NCBI GenBank assembly: GCA_018873245.2
Contig: JAEMBT020000002.1
Span: forward strand, 13,142,001-13,206,000
DNA: 64,000 nucleotides
Reading direction: 5' to 3'
Source: Archegozetes longisetosus
Taxonomy: Eukaryota > Arthropoda > Arachnida > Sarcoptiformes > Trhypochthoniidae
The notes under the pieces were generated by a model, which was not told the DNA's origin, did no database searches, and worked only from the letters and a program-made list of their open reading frames with translations. A program made the translations under genes and the position numbers. Of the stretch, positions 1 through 11,133 are shown one piece after another (position 1 is the first letter of the stretch; every line of letters begins with the position of its first letter).

Positions 1-7
1 TCTGTAG

Positions 8-1469
8 CTTTCGCGTGAAATATGGAAGTTTTATCTGGAAAACTCTCAAACGCCAGAATTGTTGACACGAAAGTATAGATTGAGAGATGCTTTGCATAAA
101 ATTTTGACAACACACTTCCCAACCTACGGTAAATGTTTGAAAAGCTCACTTACTGTTGTAATATTAGGTTTTATTACAGAAGTTGAACTCTACATCGTTG
201 GTTCCACTGCGAATGGTTTGGCTAATAATAAGTCTGACGTTGATATATGCCTTGTACTGAATGAAATTGGGAATAAAGAATCAGCACTGGAATCGGAAAA
301 GAAAGAGCTGACAAAGGATGCAAACATCATGGAAAAATTGATGCCATCACCGCCTCAACAGAAGACAGAAACCGATAGCAATCCTGAATCTGAAGTCGGA
401 ATCATTGTTAATTACGAGGAATCAGATCAGATCGAGAAGTCGAATCTGAGCAATGACAGCATTGCAACGACTTCATCTTCTAATGGCAGCACAGATCCAT
501 CGATTCCAATGCTGGAGATGGTTAAAGAAGTGCTCAAAGATTACAGTAAACTTTTTAAGTCAAATAAGAACTTCAATCTAAATTTGTGTTGTCATTTCAG
601 GCTTCGTCACAAACTTGCAAATAATTGCGGCTAAAGTTCCAATTTTGAAGTTTGTGGACAGAATATCGGGAATCGAAGTGACACTGAATGTGAATAAATT
701 GGTCTCTATTCGTAACACTCATCTGATTTATGACTACACTAAATGTAAGTTAAATCAATGAACAAGTTGTCATAATTTAAGGAATAACCTGTTTTGATAG
801 TGGACTGGAGGCTTCAGCCATTGGTGATGGTTATCAAAGCATTCGCAAGTGACCATTCCATTAACGATGCTTACAATAAGTCGATCTCAAGTTACAGTTT
901 GGTTCTGATGGTTATTCATTATCTTCAATGTAAAGTATTTTTAGATAAGATGCTTCAGTGGTGTTCTAACTCTTTCATGACTTACAGACGCTGTTGAGCC
1001 TCCAATTCTTCCATGTCTGCAACAATTGCAGCCAAGTAGGTACAGCCCAATGATGGATATCAAGTCAATCAGAATGAATCAAAGACCGTCAATGAGATGG
1101 AAATCACTAAATCAGTCGTCTTTGAAAGAATTATTAATTGGATTTCTTGATTATTACAGCTATACTTTCTGTTATATGAAAGATGCCATATCTATTCGTT
1201 TGGGACATACTTTGCCCAAACATGTTGTTCAACGTTATAAATCAGAAGACAACGCTTTCAGTCACTGGAAATACCTTTGTATTGAAGAGCCATTTAATCG
1301 AACGAACACCGCGCGTTCGGTTTACGATGAGGTCACATTTGAACGTATTCTCAGTGTCTTTCGTGTTAGTCATTACACAATCCGTCGCTATCCTGTACTC
1401 GACTCCATATTGACAGGCAAACAATACGCCAACGATTATGTCATAGATGAATATCTTAATACTAAATAG
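8..1469 (+). CDS. TENT2: GLD-2 type cytoplasmic poly(A) polymerase (TENT2-like), 3' part
   Basis: Non-canonical poly(A) polymerases of this family add A tails to cytoplasmic mRNAs, usually with an RNA-binding partner. Exons 8-128, 180-545, 601-744, 801-929 and 988-1469 sum to exactly 414 codons including the stop; the start lies left of the window, since position 8 follows an intron acceptor. The nucleotidyltransferase signature GSTANGL is followed by the DVD pair at 236-244. Downstream come AAKVPILKF, LNVNK, IRNTHL, SSYSLVLMVIHYLQ and the PAP-associated motif EEPFNRTNTAR, all close to vertebrate GLD-2. Two oddities: the third catalytic Asp expected just before LNVN is Thr (codon 681-683), and about 75 polar residues (roughly 262-500) are inserted after the DxD strand. 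Family assignment is firm; activity is uncertain. Confidence 0.9.
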
Positions 1470-1818
1470 AATTTTGATAAGCCTTGAATTTGTTTCTTCT
1501 ATATTGTATTTGACTATTTGTTTGGATTAATGAATAAATCATTTATTAAACTACAAGATTACAATAAATTGTTCGTTTTGTTGCTCGTAAATTTAGTTTA
1601 TGTAATAAAGCAAAACAAATGTATACAGCCTTTGATAAAAATTGAAAGGTTAAACATAGTTGAATATGGGTAATGTATAAGTAGTAGGTACAAGTCATTC
1701 AAATGACGTAAAATCAATTCAAGTATGTTATAGTAGTTTTCAAATCTAAGAACTGAGCAGATGAGTAAAAATATGGATTAGGTGATGATAAAAATCAAAT
1801 CTGTTGGTTTGAGAACAA
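1470..1818. other. Convergent 3' intergenic stretch
   Basis: AT-rich spacer between the ends of the GLD-2 gene (+) and the CENP-A gene (-). It contains AATAAA-like signals, for example near 1532 on the + strand. No coding exon was recognised. Confidence 0.6.
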
Positions 1819-2292
1819 TTATCGATTACCAGGATCGTCGATGCCTCGAATCCTTCTAACGACACGCACGTCTCGCGGCATAATTGTAACACGTTTCGCA
1901 TTAATAGCCACTATATTAGTATCTTCGAAGAGAGCGATCAAATAAGCTTCAGTGGCCTCTTGTAATGCTGTCAAAGCGTTCGATTGCCATCTGATTGTAT
2001 TTGACGGGTAATAATCTTGAAGGACTTCTTTAACTAATCGAACAAATGGTAATTTTCGTAATAAGAGATGAGTCGTATTTTGATATTTTCTGATTTCTCT
2101 TAAGGCTACAGTTCCGGGTCTGTAGCGATGTCTCGATTTCTTCAGGTTTGATCCGTTATTTGGTTGGCTTTGCTTTTGAGGTAAACTTAATTTTCTTTTC
2201 TTGGCGCCAATCCTTTGCTTCTTTTGAGACAATACTTGACTACTATTTGATGACGTATTGGCTGACAATACCTTCGCTGGTGTTCGGGTCAT
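1819..2292 (-). CDS. CENPA: Centromeric histone H3 variant (CENP-A/CenH3)
   Basis: CENP-A replaces H3 in centromeric nucleosomes and marks where the kinetochore assembles. Single exon, 157 residues. The histone fold starts at [17 protein letters not shown] (about residue 55) and ends at RRIRG. Three things separate it from canonical H3: loop 1 between QDY and RWQ is two residues longer than the H3 loop; Trp occurs where H3 has Phe (RWQ for RFQ), as in CENP-A; and the N-terminal tail of about 54 residues is rich in Ser, Lys, Gln and Asn, without the H3 tail sequence. It is intronless, unlike most neighbours. The only ATG giving a full tail is at 2292. Confidence 0.92.
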   Translation of the reverse strand: MTRTPAKVLSANTSSNSSQVLSQKKQRIGAKKRKLSLPQKQSQPNNGSNLKKSRHRYRPGTVALREIRKYQNTTHLLLRKLPFVRLVKEVLQDYYPSNTIRWQSNALTALQEATEAYLIALFEDTNIVAINAKRVTIMPRDVRVVRRIRGIDDPGNR

Positions 2293-4188
2293 GACTTTTG
2301 ACTTAATTACGACTAAAATAAATGATTAAACCTCTATTATTATTGTTATTGTTATTGAAAAGCGCTTAAAATACCTTCAATTTCATAAAATAGCGAAACA
2401 ATATTTGATTGGCTTTTGATAGTAAGTGACGTCAATTGAACGTAAAGTTCGCACTGATCGCAGTAAGCATTTACTGCCATCTATTCGAAAATGGCAGCAA
2501 AATTATTTAATTCATTAGTGTATTTAAAACGCTAACAGTCACCCTAACAAAAAGACAATTTTGCAATTTTCCTAAATTCATGGATATTTACTTCACTAAA
2601 GTTTGAACTGAAGTGTGAAGTATGCGAAAACTAGAACAGATACACAGTTGTAGCCAGCAGAGGCTATAGTCCCTCAAAACATCTTTCAAAATTGAAGTGC
2701 AGTCCTTTACTGAGAAAATTGTTACAAAAACTTTCAAACTGTGTTTAAAGATCCAAAAATCTATTGTCACAACCAACAGAGTAATACCGTTACATCCCAA
2801 AACTCGCAAACCAAAGTTAAGTATATTTCAATGATTCAAATTATTCATTTTTATACTTTGATCAACAAAACAGTCTTACTTTTAAAATAAAATACCAAAA
2901 CACAATCGAATAAAGTTTTGGAGTGTTTTGAGTTTTAATTGAATTTAGCTCGATGTTGATTAAAAAATGTGAGATTCGTAGCTCTTCCCAAAATCGATAT
3001 AGTTACGGTAGTCAACAATTCAATTTTACGTATACTGTGCAAGACTGTTGAAAAACTACAGCTGAAATGAAGGTAGAGGCAAGCAATAACAAATGTCGGG
3101 TTAGGTTAGGTTAGGTTAGGTTAGGTTGGGTTAGGTTTCTTTGAGTTAGGTTTTTAACTTTTTTAGTTGTTGTTATCTTTTAGATTTTTTTTATTATTTA
3201 TGTGATTCATGTTTAAAAACATCTAAAATTATGATCACTTTTTTAAGCTCAAGTATTGGTGTGTTGCTGTAATAACACTTGGTTTTTAATTAAATCACTG
3301 TTAACTTTAATAAATACATTTATAATTTGACCTAACTCACATATCATATCTTGAATCTGACCTCTTACATGCCATAAATGATTATTCGTTGGATTGTTGT
3401 AAATTGTGTCTTTACTTTTAAGCATGAATGATTAAACTTTTGACAAATATTACTATCTAACAATTTATTTTCTTATACTGATGCGCAGCATAGGACATCG
3501 TACATATCATACTTTATTACTGTAACGCTTTATATATAGTTTTAACCCATAAGCTCAAAAGCACAAAACTCAGCTTCACTATAAATTATCAAAATATAGA
3601 TAAAGAAAGATATAAATTCTGGTTGGATTAGGCGATAGACACTTTTTATTTTATAATTGTAACATTAAATTTGAGTCAAAACTATAAAATCATAAATTTA
3701 GACCCATTTATACGCTCTCGTTTAAGCTAAACACGATTAAAAAATCAAACTAAATGCATTTGATCAGTAGATGACCAGACCTTATATTTTTAAAATGAAT
3801 GCTTTTGCTCTTTCAAAGCTTTAAGAGTTGACCGATGAGTCATTGGCTCATTTTATCATAATTTTAAGGTAAAAACGCTTATGAACACAATTTTTATACC
3901 GAACACCGTAAACATTACATACGATTAAATTTGATGTTTTGAATCTTCAAACTAGTCTTATGCATCAATGAATCAGTGAACATGAATAATCAAGTTTTGC
4001 AACGTTATTAAAAATAATTAATATAAACAAAATTAGAAATAAAAATTGATTTCTTGATAGTTGTCATGTAAATTTGCATTCCAGGCTATATTATCACTTT
4101 CTATATAACTCATCACTTATAAAATTATTTTTTATTTAATCACTTTAAAGATCTATACAATTAGTAAAGAATAGAAACTCTAACAAGT
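2293..4188. other. Gene-poor intergenic region with interstitial telomeric repeat
   Basis: About 1.9 kb of AT-rich DNA upstream of CENP-A and downstream of synergin. It holds a short TTATTG-type microsatellite near 2335-2357 and the TTAGG array at 3101-3135. A 73-codon open frame at 2588-2809 (-) has no recognisable protein character and was not called. Confidence 0.6.
3101..3135 (+). repeat. Interstitial TTAGG telomere-type array
   Basis: Five perfect TTAGG units, one TTGGG and one more TTAGG sit in tandem, preceded by GGG. TTAGG is the ancestral arthropod telomere repeat. There is no chromosome end here, because genes continue on both sides, so this is an internal patch. Confidence 0.9.
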
Positions 4189-6941
4189 TTAACGGCAATG
4201 GATTGTTGGCTGAGGGAGTGTTGAATTAACACAATTTAGCCAAAGATTAGCACAGCTTGAATGATAATCAAAACCAGCGAATGTCACAAATGTTTGTTCG
4301 GAAGCAGCCTTTGAACAGCAAATAGCGCATTGACTCGAATTGTTGTTTACATTTACATTTTCATCGTTTAGTTCAATCTGAAAATATTAAAAAAATATCA
4401 ATTCAAACTAATGATCGAGTCAGTTTAAAGTTCAATTTCGATTTTATACATCAAGTGATGCCTTAGCGAAGACAGAACTAACGGTATTCCATGTGTTCTC
4501 AATATCAGACATCAATTTAATAAAATTTTCATTTGTTCTATCATTTGGTCTAAAATTTTTCCAAACTCTTTTGGCAATACCATAAACTTCCAACAAATCT
4601 AATAAAATTAGAAACATTTAATCAACAATTCATCAAACTACTTAAATAATTGTTTAAGTAGAGTATAAAATGAAGTCTTTTAGTGAAATTACTACCTAAA
4701 GCAAAGTTTTTGCCTTCATTTGTGTTCATCGCTTGAATAACACTTTGTTCGCCATGATTTACAACCAGAACGTTGAAAGCTTTATGGATTAATTGACGGC
4801 AAGTTTGCATAATCTGATGTCTTAAAGATTCAATATTGTCATTATCACTGTCTTGATGCCCGAATTGTAGACTATCCACGGATTCTGCGTCATAATTGGT
4901 TGCGTGTGACAAAAAGTCCCCGAAATCATCACATTTCGATGAATTATCGTCGACTAACAACTCGCGGAATACACTGTATTTGTCCACTGAGCCAGTATTC
5001 GATTCAGCAGTCGTTGTGGTTTCGATATATTCCGATGATTGAGAATTCGAGTCTAATATATTCCCACCAGAGTTATCAATGCTTGTAACAGATATCGAGG
5101 GAATAGTATTTGATGAAGAATTTGAAGAATTACTGGTTTGGCTAATGGGTGCGATCGCAGATATATTGGAAAATAGAGCGTCTGTCAGTGAAGCCCTTTT
5201 TGTCTTTTTTTCGTCCTCAGCCTTAATCTCCATAAACGGAGTTGACTTCAACGTATTGTTTTCATCAATTGTCGCATATTTGAAATCATCAAATTCGTCA
5301 TCATTGACATCTGAAGAAGTAAATGCAGAGGAAGACTGTTCTGATATCACTTGATTTGGCTGATCAGGGACTTGAACTGAGTTAAAATCAGCTGACTTGA
5401 AGTCTGCAAAGTCATCATCATCGACATCAATGTTATAATTTGGTGAACTTTGTAATTTTTCATTGGATAAATTGTCTTTCAATTGCATTGTTCCTATTTC
5501 TGTTTTCTTTTCAGGTTCAGTTTGTTCTAGGGATTCATGTTTTTCATTTTGAAAGTATTGTGAATGCACTTGATGTGAATCTGGGAAGAGCTGAAGGCTT
5601 GGTATCGGAAGTGAATCAAGCTTGTATAGTTCTTCCACTGGATTCAGACTATTTTTCTGAATCAGTGCAATCAAAGCTAAAGCCATATAAAGTTCTTGAC
5701 GAGTCAATTGACCGGGAATTGTATTGTTGACGTGAGTCCATACCTGGGCTAATAACATTTGAGGCAAACCACCCGATAATAAGACTGCGTAAAGTTTATT
5801 CGTATCACATAAACACGACATTTCATTGATTTGCACGTAATTCCAAACTTTTAAATAAATGTCTGGCATTTTCGTATCATCGCCAAAACATAACGGAACT
5901 TCTCTTCTGATTGAATGGTTCAGTGGTGGCTGCACTGCACTGTTTGTCACGAAATTGGTCTCACCTTTTGACGAACTAGTAGGTTGTAAGCTCGTGTTCA
6001 AACTCGTTGACAATTGAGTAGCATTTGAATCTGGAAATATATTTTGTTTTAGAAAATTTATTCAATACTTCAATTCTATATAAAATAATGATATGCTTTG
6101 AAGTTAGGTCAAACAGTTATAGCTAATTGCAGAGAAACACTTGTTCGAAAATTAATTTCAAACCTGAATCAAAACTATGCTTCACTTCAGTCATTGCTGG
6201 CTTTTGAGTAACCTGAGTCAAACTCGTGTTCGGTGTATAAGAGCCTAAATATGACTTTTCTATTCGATTCATACCATTAAATGCTTCGTTACTCGAATAA
6301 TTCGGTTCTGAAACAGGATTTGGAAACATCCGCGATAAAATTGGAGTTGGATTCAGTGACAAAGTTTGAGGGTATGATTGACTACTAGTTTGATAACTAT
6401 TGATATATTGTTGTTGTTGAAAGTGATTGACAGAAGTCATGAGTGGTTGCGTCGAAGCCAAATGAGATACATTTTGCGGAACACTATTAAGATTTGTATT
6501 AGAATATTGCGGATAATAGTTAGCAATATTTGGATTAATTGGTGTCATGACCGATGCAGAGATCGACGAAACACTACTTGCAGTGAAAGCAGGATTAACA
6601 ATATTTTGTTTACTGGTCGCATTAATCCGTTTGTCCAGTTTGGCCTCTGAGTCTACTTTTTGGATGATATTCTTAATTAAATGATCAGCCGATGAATTGG
6701 AGTTGTCTTTAGTAAAACTCATTTCTTGTAATCTTTTTTGTTGCAATTTATATAATCGAAACTTTTCAAACTTTTTTCGTTCATCAGATTCTGACTGTTG
6801 TGTTTGATGTGAATTTAGCAATTGTTGAGGCATTGCTTTCGAATCAGTATTTTGTTGAAATTGTTGTGTCAGTACTTTATTAACACTCATATTAGGATTT
6901 GGAGCAAAATTCAAGACATTTATGTCAACAAACTGAGACAT
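4189..6941 (-). CDS. SYNRG: Synergin gamma, AP-1 clathrin adaptor accessory protein
   Basis: Synergin gamma binds the AP-1 gamma ear at the trans-Golgi/endosome and takes part in clathrin-dependent sorting. Exons (5' to 3' on -): 6941-6164, 6030-4696, 4598-4450, 4377-4189; they sum to 817 codons with the stop. An N-terminal Gln-rich region includes a charged helix (KFRLYKLQQKRL). An EH domain lies about residues 315-390 (YLKVWNYV to LALIALIQ). Acidic DFxDF-type motifs follow: DDDDFADF, DDEFDDF and DDFGDF, the gamma-ear binding signature. The last exon encodes the Cys-rich end CAICC..YHSSCANLWLNCV, matching the synergin C-terminus. It is divergent to PHF5A with 478 bp between starts. Confidence 0.9.
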
Positions 6942-7418
6942 TTTTATATTAAAAATAAAACTTATTTTAATGATAAAAGGTTCAAATATTTATATACTTT
7001 TCTAAATAACTATATTTGCAATTAAAAGTAAAAAATATTTCAATTTTAAATAAATTGAAAGTCAAATTATAGACATTTATTTGGAATTTAAGTGAATTAG
7101 TGAGTCATTCGTATAATTGACATTTACCTCATATAAACTGTGTAAGGATCCAATATTTGTCAAGCTCTTTGCTAATGTATTTGTTCTCTCAGAGTCCTCT
7201 CGAAACAAGTTTTCAAACTATTACTATTTTCAGTATAAAATACGTGATATTTTGGCTCGAGCCACAAACTGTACCGATGCATCATTGATGAGCTTGAAAT
7301 TTAAGAACGTAATTATTACGTTTATTGTCGATAACGTCTGAGAGACATTGATTTAAAGCATTGAAAATAAGTTATTTAAGTAAAATTAATACTTTAATTG
7401 ATAAAATAGTGGTAATCG
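6942..7418. promoter_or_regulatory. Shared divergent 5' region of synergin and PHF5A
   Basis: Head-to-head spacer between two gene starts, so it must hold both promoters. It is AT-rich. A 74-codon open frame at 7117-7341 (+) resembles no family and lies just upstream of PHF5A. No specific promoter motif is claimed. Confidence 0.45.
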
Positions 7419-7751
7419 ATGGCAAAGCATCATCCTGATCTAATATTTTGTCGTAAACAATCTGGAGTAGCGATCGGTCGACTGTGCGAGAAATGCGACG
7501 GAAAGTGTGTTATTTGTGACTCTTATGTCAGACCTTCGACTTTGGTTAGGATTTGCGATGAATGCAATTATGGATCATATCAGGGAAGATGTGTTATATG
7601 TGGCGGGCCTGGAGTTAGTGACGCCTATTACTGCAAAGAATGTACGATTCAGGAGAAGGACAGAGACGGCTGTCCCAAAATCGTTAATTTGGGCTCTTCT
7701 AAGACTGATCTGTTCTATGAACGAAAAAAATATGGCTTCAAAAAGAGATAG
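7419..7751 (+). CDS. PHF5A: PHF5A, SF3b 14 kDa subunit b
   Basis: A core subunit of the SF3b complex of the U2 snRNP, which helps hold the branch-point adenosine; it works in the nucleus. Single uninterrupted exon of 110 residues, exactly the family length. It begins [14 protein letters not shown] and carries the CxxC knots of the three zinc sites ([26 protein letters not shown]). It ends in a basic tail, KKYGFKKR. Conservation is high along the whole length, so both start and identity are secure. Confidence 0.98.
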   Translation: MAKHHPDLIFCRKQSGVAIGRLCEKCDGKCVICDSYVRPSTLVRICDECNYGSYQGRCVICGGPGVSDAYYCKECTIQEKDRDGCPKIVNLGSSKTDLFYERKKYGFKKR

Positions 7752-8016
7752 TTTTAATCTCAATCAAGACTTGTACCAAAAAAATGCTTTCACCATATTC
7801 TATTAATTTTCTTACATATTCATTTAACTATCGATTTGTTATCATTTCATTCAATAATAAGATTGAGGTTTGAATACAAGAAACAATATTAAATTACAAA
7901 CAGTTTTGTTTATTTACTTATACATTAAACTTCTAAAGATATGAACTTTTGATTAAATCGATCTTTTTATTAATTTTTGATAGCTTCAATATTATAAATT
8001 AGACCTATATGATTTA

Positions 8017-10440
8017 TTAAGATAAAAGACTATCGATAGCTATTTCGAATTGATCAATTAAATCATTGATATGAGAATTAAGTTTGAATGATTGCTTCAA
8101 ATCTTTCAAAATGTTTGGCAATTTATTGACTGCTTTTAAATCTTCTTCAATGCAGTCGATGTCAGCTTGATTGAGATCTCTACTAAATAGGTAACTGAAC
8201 TTATCTGTCCACTGATTTTGGTGCAAACCAATAAAATGGTCGATTTTAGTGGTTTCAATATAAGATGTTATCATTTGTGCCAAACTCGAAACAAAAATAT
8301 TCGCCTCGTCATCACTTTTGATGTTCACTTTGATGGACGGTTCAAATTTTCTTTCGCTCTCTTCTTTCACTTCTATCATTCGTCTCATTTTAGCTGATTT
8401 AATGAGATCTTTAGGTGTTTTTCCATCACTTCTCTTCTTTTCCAGTAGATGAGTTCCTCCGTTCTCAATGATAAGTTGAGCGCACTCTACGTAATTGTTC
8501 TCAATGGCATCGTGTAGAGCTGTCTGTCTTTCTGGCTTTGGTCCCAATTCATAGTCAAGCTTTCTATTAGAGCATTTTTCCCAATCAATTAACTCCTTAA
8601 TACAGGATACATGTCCGTGAAATGCGGCCTCACACAAAGGACTATATCCTGAGTTATCGGTTTCATTCGGATCACAACCAAAGCCATCAATAGAGGATTG
8701 CAACAATTCTCTCAGTTGTTCGCCGTTTCCTTTTTTACAAGCAATATGTAATCTATTTTCTCCGAATAAGTTCTTCTTTGACCAACTCTTGCGAGAACTG
8801 ACAGCAGGACTTCTAGTGATTAATCCAAGCGATGATCTCTTTCGTGGAGATTCTAGTTGAGGAGTAGATTGCTTTGGTTGAAATGGACTTTCAGTATTAG
8901 CTTTCTGAGTCAACTTATGCTCAAATCTATTGACATCTCCAGTCATGAAATAACAAATAATCATTTCCAATGACATTTGCTTTTTAAATGAAAATCTTGC
9001 TTGAAAATCAACCATTTGCGACAGAATATGAGCACATAATTGAAGTTTAGCCCAACTTAGAGTCGAGGTCAATGACAATAACTTCTCTATAACTTCATAA
9101 TCAACAAAAGATTCAGAGCTTAGCTGTTGGAACAATTCGTTAACAAGCGTCGGTCTGTTGTGCCCAAAACTAGTGAATGGCCGAACATTTCCAGAACCAA
9201 TCCTTAAGCATTCGGCACATAATTCGAAAAGTTTGAACAATTCAATCAATAACAAATCATTTTTGACTTTAATCGCTTTAATAATTAGATAAACCAAATG
9301 TTTCAAAACACTGTTTATATAATTTGGATCTTTTGTCGACCAAATCAAACGAACCACAAGTGGTTTGAAATTTTCTTTTCTCTCTATTCTGGAAATATCA
9401 ATACAATAATCATTGGATTCACGTAAAAATTTTTCAAAATCTCGAGTAAGAAGATCGATAATTAGTGACAAGTGAATGAAAGCAAAGTTTGATTCGTCCT
9501 TTTCTTTGCCTGTCTTTACGATAATAAATGATATCAAATGTGAAACAAAAGTCCAGGCATTTGACTCAAGTGTTGATCCACTAATAATAGTCAAAATATG
9601 ATCTCTTGAATAGGACGATAATGCGATTTGACGCATAAAATTTGTGATAAACTTATTGTGCAATTGCTTAAAATACATGAGATCATTACTACTGATGTTT
9701 TCCTTTAAGTCGGACCAATCATAATGTGATAATACTTTTTGAACTAATTCTATCGAATATTCTGATGGCTTTCGAAACGCAAACAAGTCTTCATTAATGA
9801 TCTTCAATACTAGTGGCCAACTATTACTTTCTTCACATGTCAACGGTTTTAATAAATATTCGACATTTTGTTTCAATTTGATTGTCGTTTCATTTAAATG
9901 GTTATCGATTGAATAACTCGCAAAATAAGTGAATTTTCCGTTTTGCTGAATTAATAAAGACTTTTGCGATGAACTCAATGACTGACTTTCGAATGTTTTA
10001 TTACATAAATAATAACTTAATTTGGCTTCATCTGAGTGACTAGTCTTCTCTTCAAACAACATTTGACTACATATTACTTCTTTTGGCTTTGATCTCATTT
10101 TATTATTGTTTATGAGAGAACTTGTTTTTTGTTTTGTTGTAACTTCTTTATTAAACAGTTGTTGCTTCAGTTCAGTCAAACCATTGTCTTCGCTGTCGTA
10201 AGATTCTGTTGAAGAGTCATTCAAATAGACTTCAGTTGTGTCTGAATCCATGTAATCATTCGATGAATCGTACGTCAATTCACTATCAGTTGATTGTTTA
10301 TTTTCATTACACTTATTGTTGTTATTATTAACACGAATTCCTAGATTCACAAAACATGTCTTCAACGGAATTATTTCTTCAGTATTATTAACAATTTGTC
10401 TATGTAAATAAACACCTTTGTTCTTATTTGATCGATTCAT
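8017..10440 (-). CDS. Ankyrin-repeat protein resembling SLF1/ANKRD32
   Basis: 807 residues in one exon. Residues 1-130 are Asn/Ser/Asp-rich and look disordered. About 190-520 is predominantly helical with no motif I can name. About 560-685 are three ankyrin repeats (RLHIACKKGN, YSPLCEAAFHGHVSCIKELI, TALHDAIENNYVECAQLIIENGG), followed by LLEKKRSDGKTPKDL and a helical C-terminus. The ankyrin block, particularly the ENGG..LLEKK..GKTPKDL end, resembles SLF1, which recruits SMC5/6 to DNA damage through RAD18. Vertebrate SLF1 also has N-terminal BRCT domains; I see none here. BARD1 or another ankyrin protein is the alternative. The gene is real; the function is inferred. Confidence 0.6.
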   Translation of the reverse strand: MNRSNKNKGVYLHRQIVNNTEEIIPLKTCFVNLGIRVNNNNNKCNENKQSTDSELTYDSSNDYMDSDTTEVYLNDSSTESYDSEDNGLTELKQQLFNKEVTTKQKTSSLINNNKMRSKPKEVICSQMLFEEKTSHSDEAKLSYYLCNKTFESQSLSSSQKSLLIQQNGKFTYFASYSIDNHLNETTIKLKQNVEYLLKPLTCEESNSWPLVLKIINEDLFAFRKPSEYSIELVQKVLSHYDWSDLKENISSNDLMYFKQLHNKFITNFMRQIALSSYSRDHILTIISGSTLESNAWTFVSHLISFIIVKTGKEKDESNFAFIHLSLIIDLLTRDFEKFLRESNDYCIDISRIERKENFKPLVVRLIWSTKDPNYINSVLKHLVYLIIKAIKVKNDLLLIELFKLFELCAECLRIGSGNVRPFTSFGHNRPTLVNELFQQLSSESFVDYEVIEKLLSLTSTLSWAKLQLCAHILSQMVDFQARFSFKKQMSLEMIICYFMTGDVNRFEHKLTQKANTESPFQPKQSTPQLESPRKRSSLGLITRSPAVSSRKSWSKKNLFGENRLHIACKKGNGEQLRELLQSSIDGFGCDPNETDNSGYSPLCEAAFHGHVSCIKELIDWEKCSNRKLDYELGPKPERQTALHDAIENNYVECAQLIIENGGTHLLEKKRSDGKTPKDLIKSAKMRRMIEVKEESERKFEPSIKVNIKSDDEANIFVSSLAQMITSYIETTKIDHFIGLHQNQWTDKFSYLFSRDLNQADIDCIEEDLKAVNKLPNILKDLKQSFKLNSHINDLIDQFEIAIDSLLS

Positions 10441-11133
10441 AATTGGTCCAATTATGATTCAATTATTTTATAAATTAATATTTTTATTTGACTATAATTA
10501 TACACAATTTGTGTAGATCACAAAATATATTTTGTAAGAATTGAGAAAAACGCGCTTAAAATTAATGCAACTATAATAGCTTTGGTTATGAAAGCTAAGT
10601 GTCTGTATATAGAGACATCCAACGGTCACAACAATAGATACAATAATGCAACACTCAAAATAATGTTAAAAAATATAATAAAACAGAACATCAATTGTAT
10701 CAGAAGCAAGTGTCTGATCACTTGAGCAACAGATGTCTCTTTTATCTCTGTGAATCTGTTTAAAAGTACACAAAATTGTCGAATTTGTTAAACTTAATTT
10801 CTATAAATTACAGGAATAAATCAATATATTGACAGTTAATGACATTTGCGGCAATTTGCCTGAACTTAAGCCATACCACTGAACTTTTGTCTAATTAACG
10901 TATCGTAAGTGTGGCGACAGTCAGTCGCATCAATGCCTCTACAGTCAAGTTTTTGTAATATAATATTTGAATGACTTGATTGGGAGTTGCCTTATATTCA
11001 CTTTCATTTATTTGTTTGGCATTTAAGTAGTATTTAGCCTTCAAAAATTATTATTGTTATCGTATACTTTTTATAAGAAAAAACTTAATTCTGTCCAAAA
11101 AATTCACTTCAATTAAAAGTGTTTTCTACCAAA
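10441..11133. other. Divergent intergenic spacer
   Basis: AT-rich 5' region between the SLF1-like gene (-) and the Lys/His-rich secreted protein gene (+). I recognised no coding exon, RNA gene or repeat. Confidence 0.5.

Noticed and set aside
2588-2809. 73-codon open frame on - upstream of CENP-A
   Set aside because: No domain, signal peptide logic or splice context; expected by chance.
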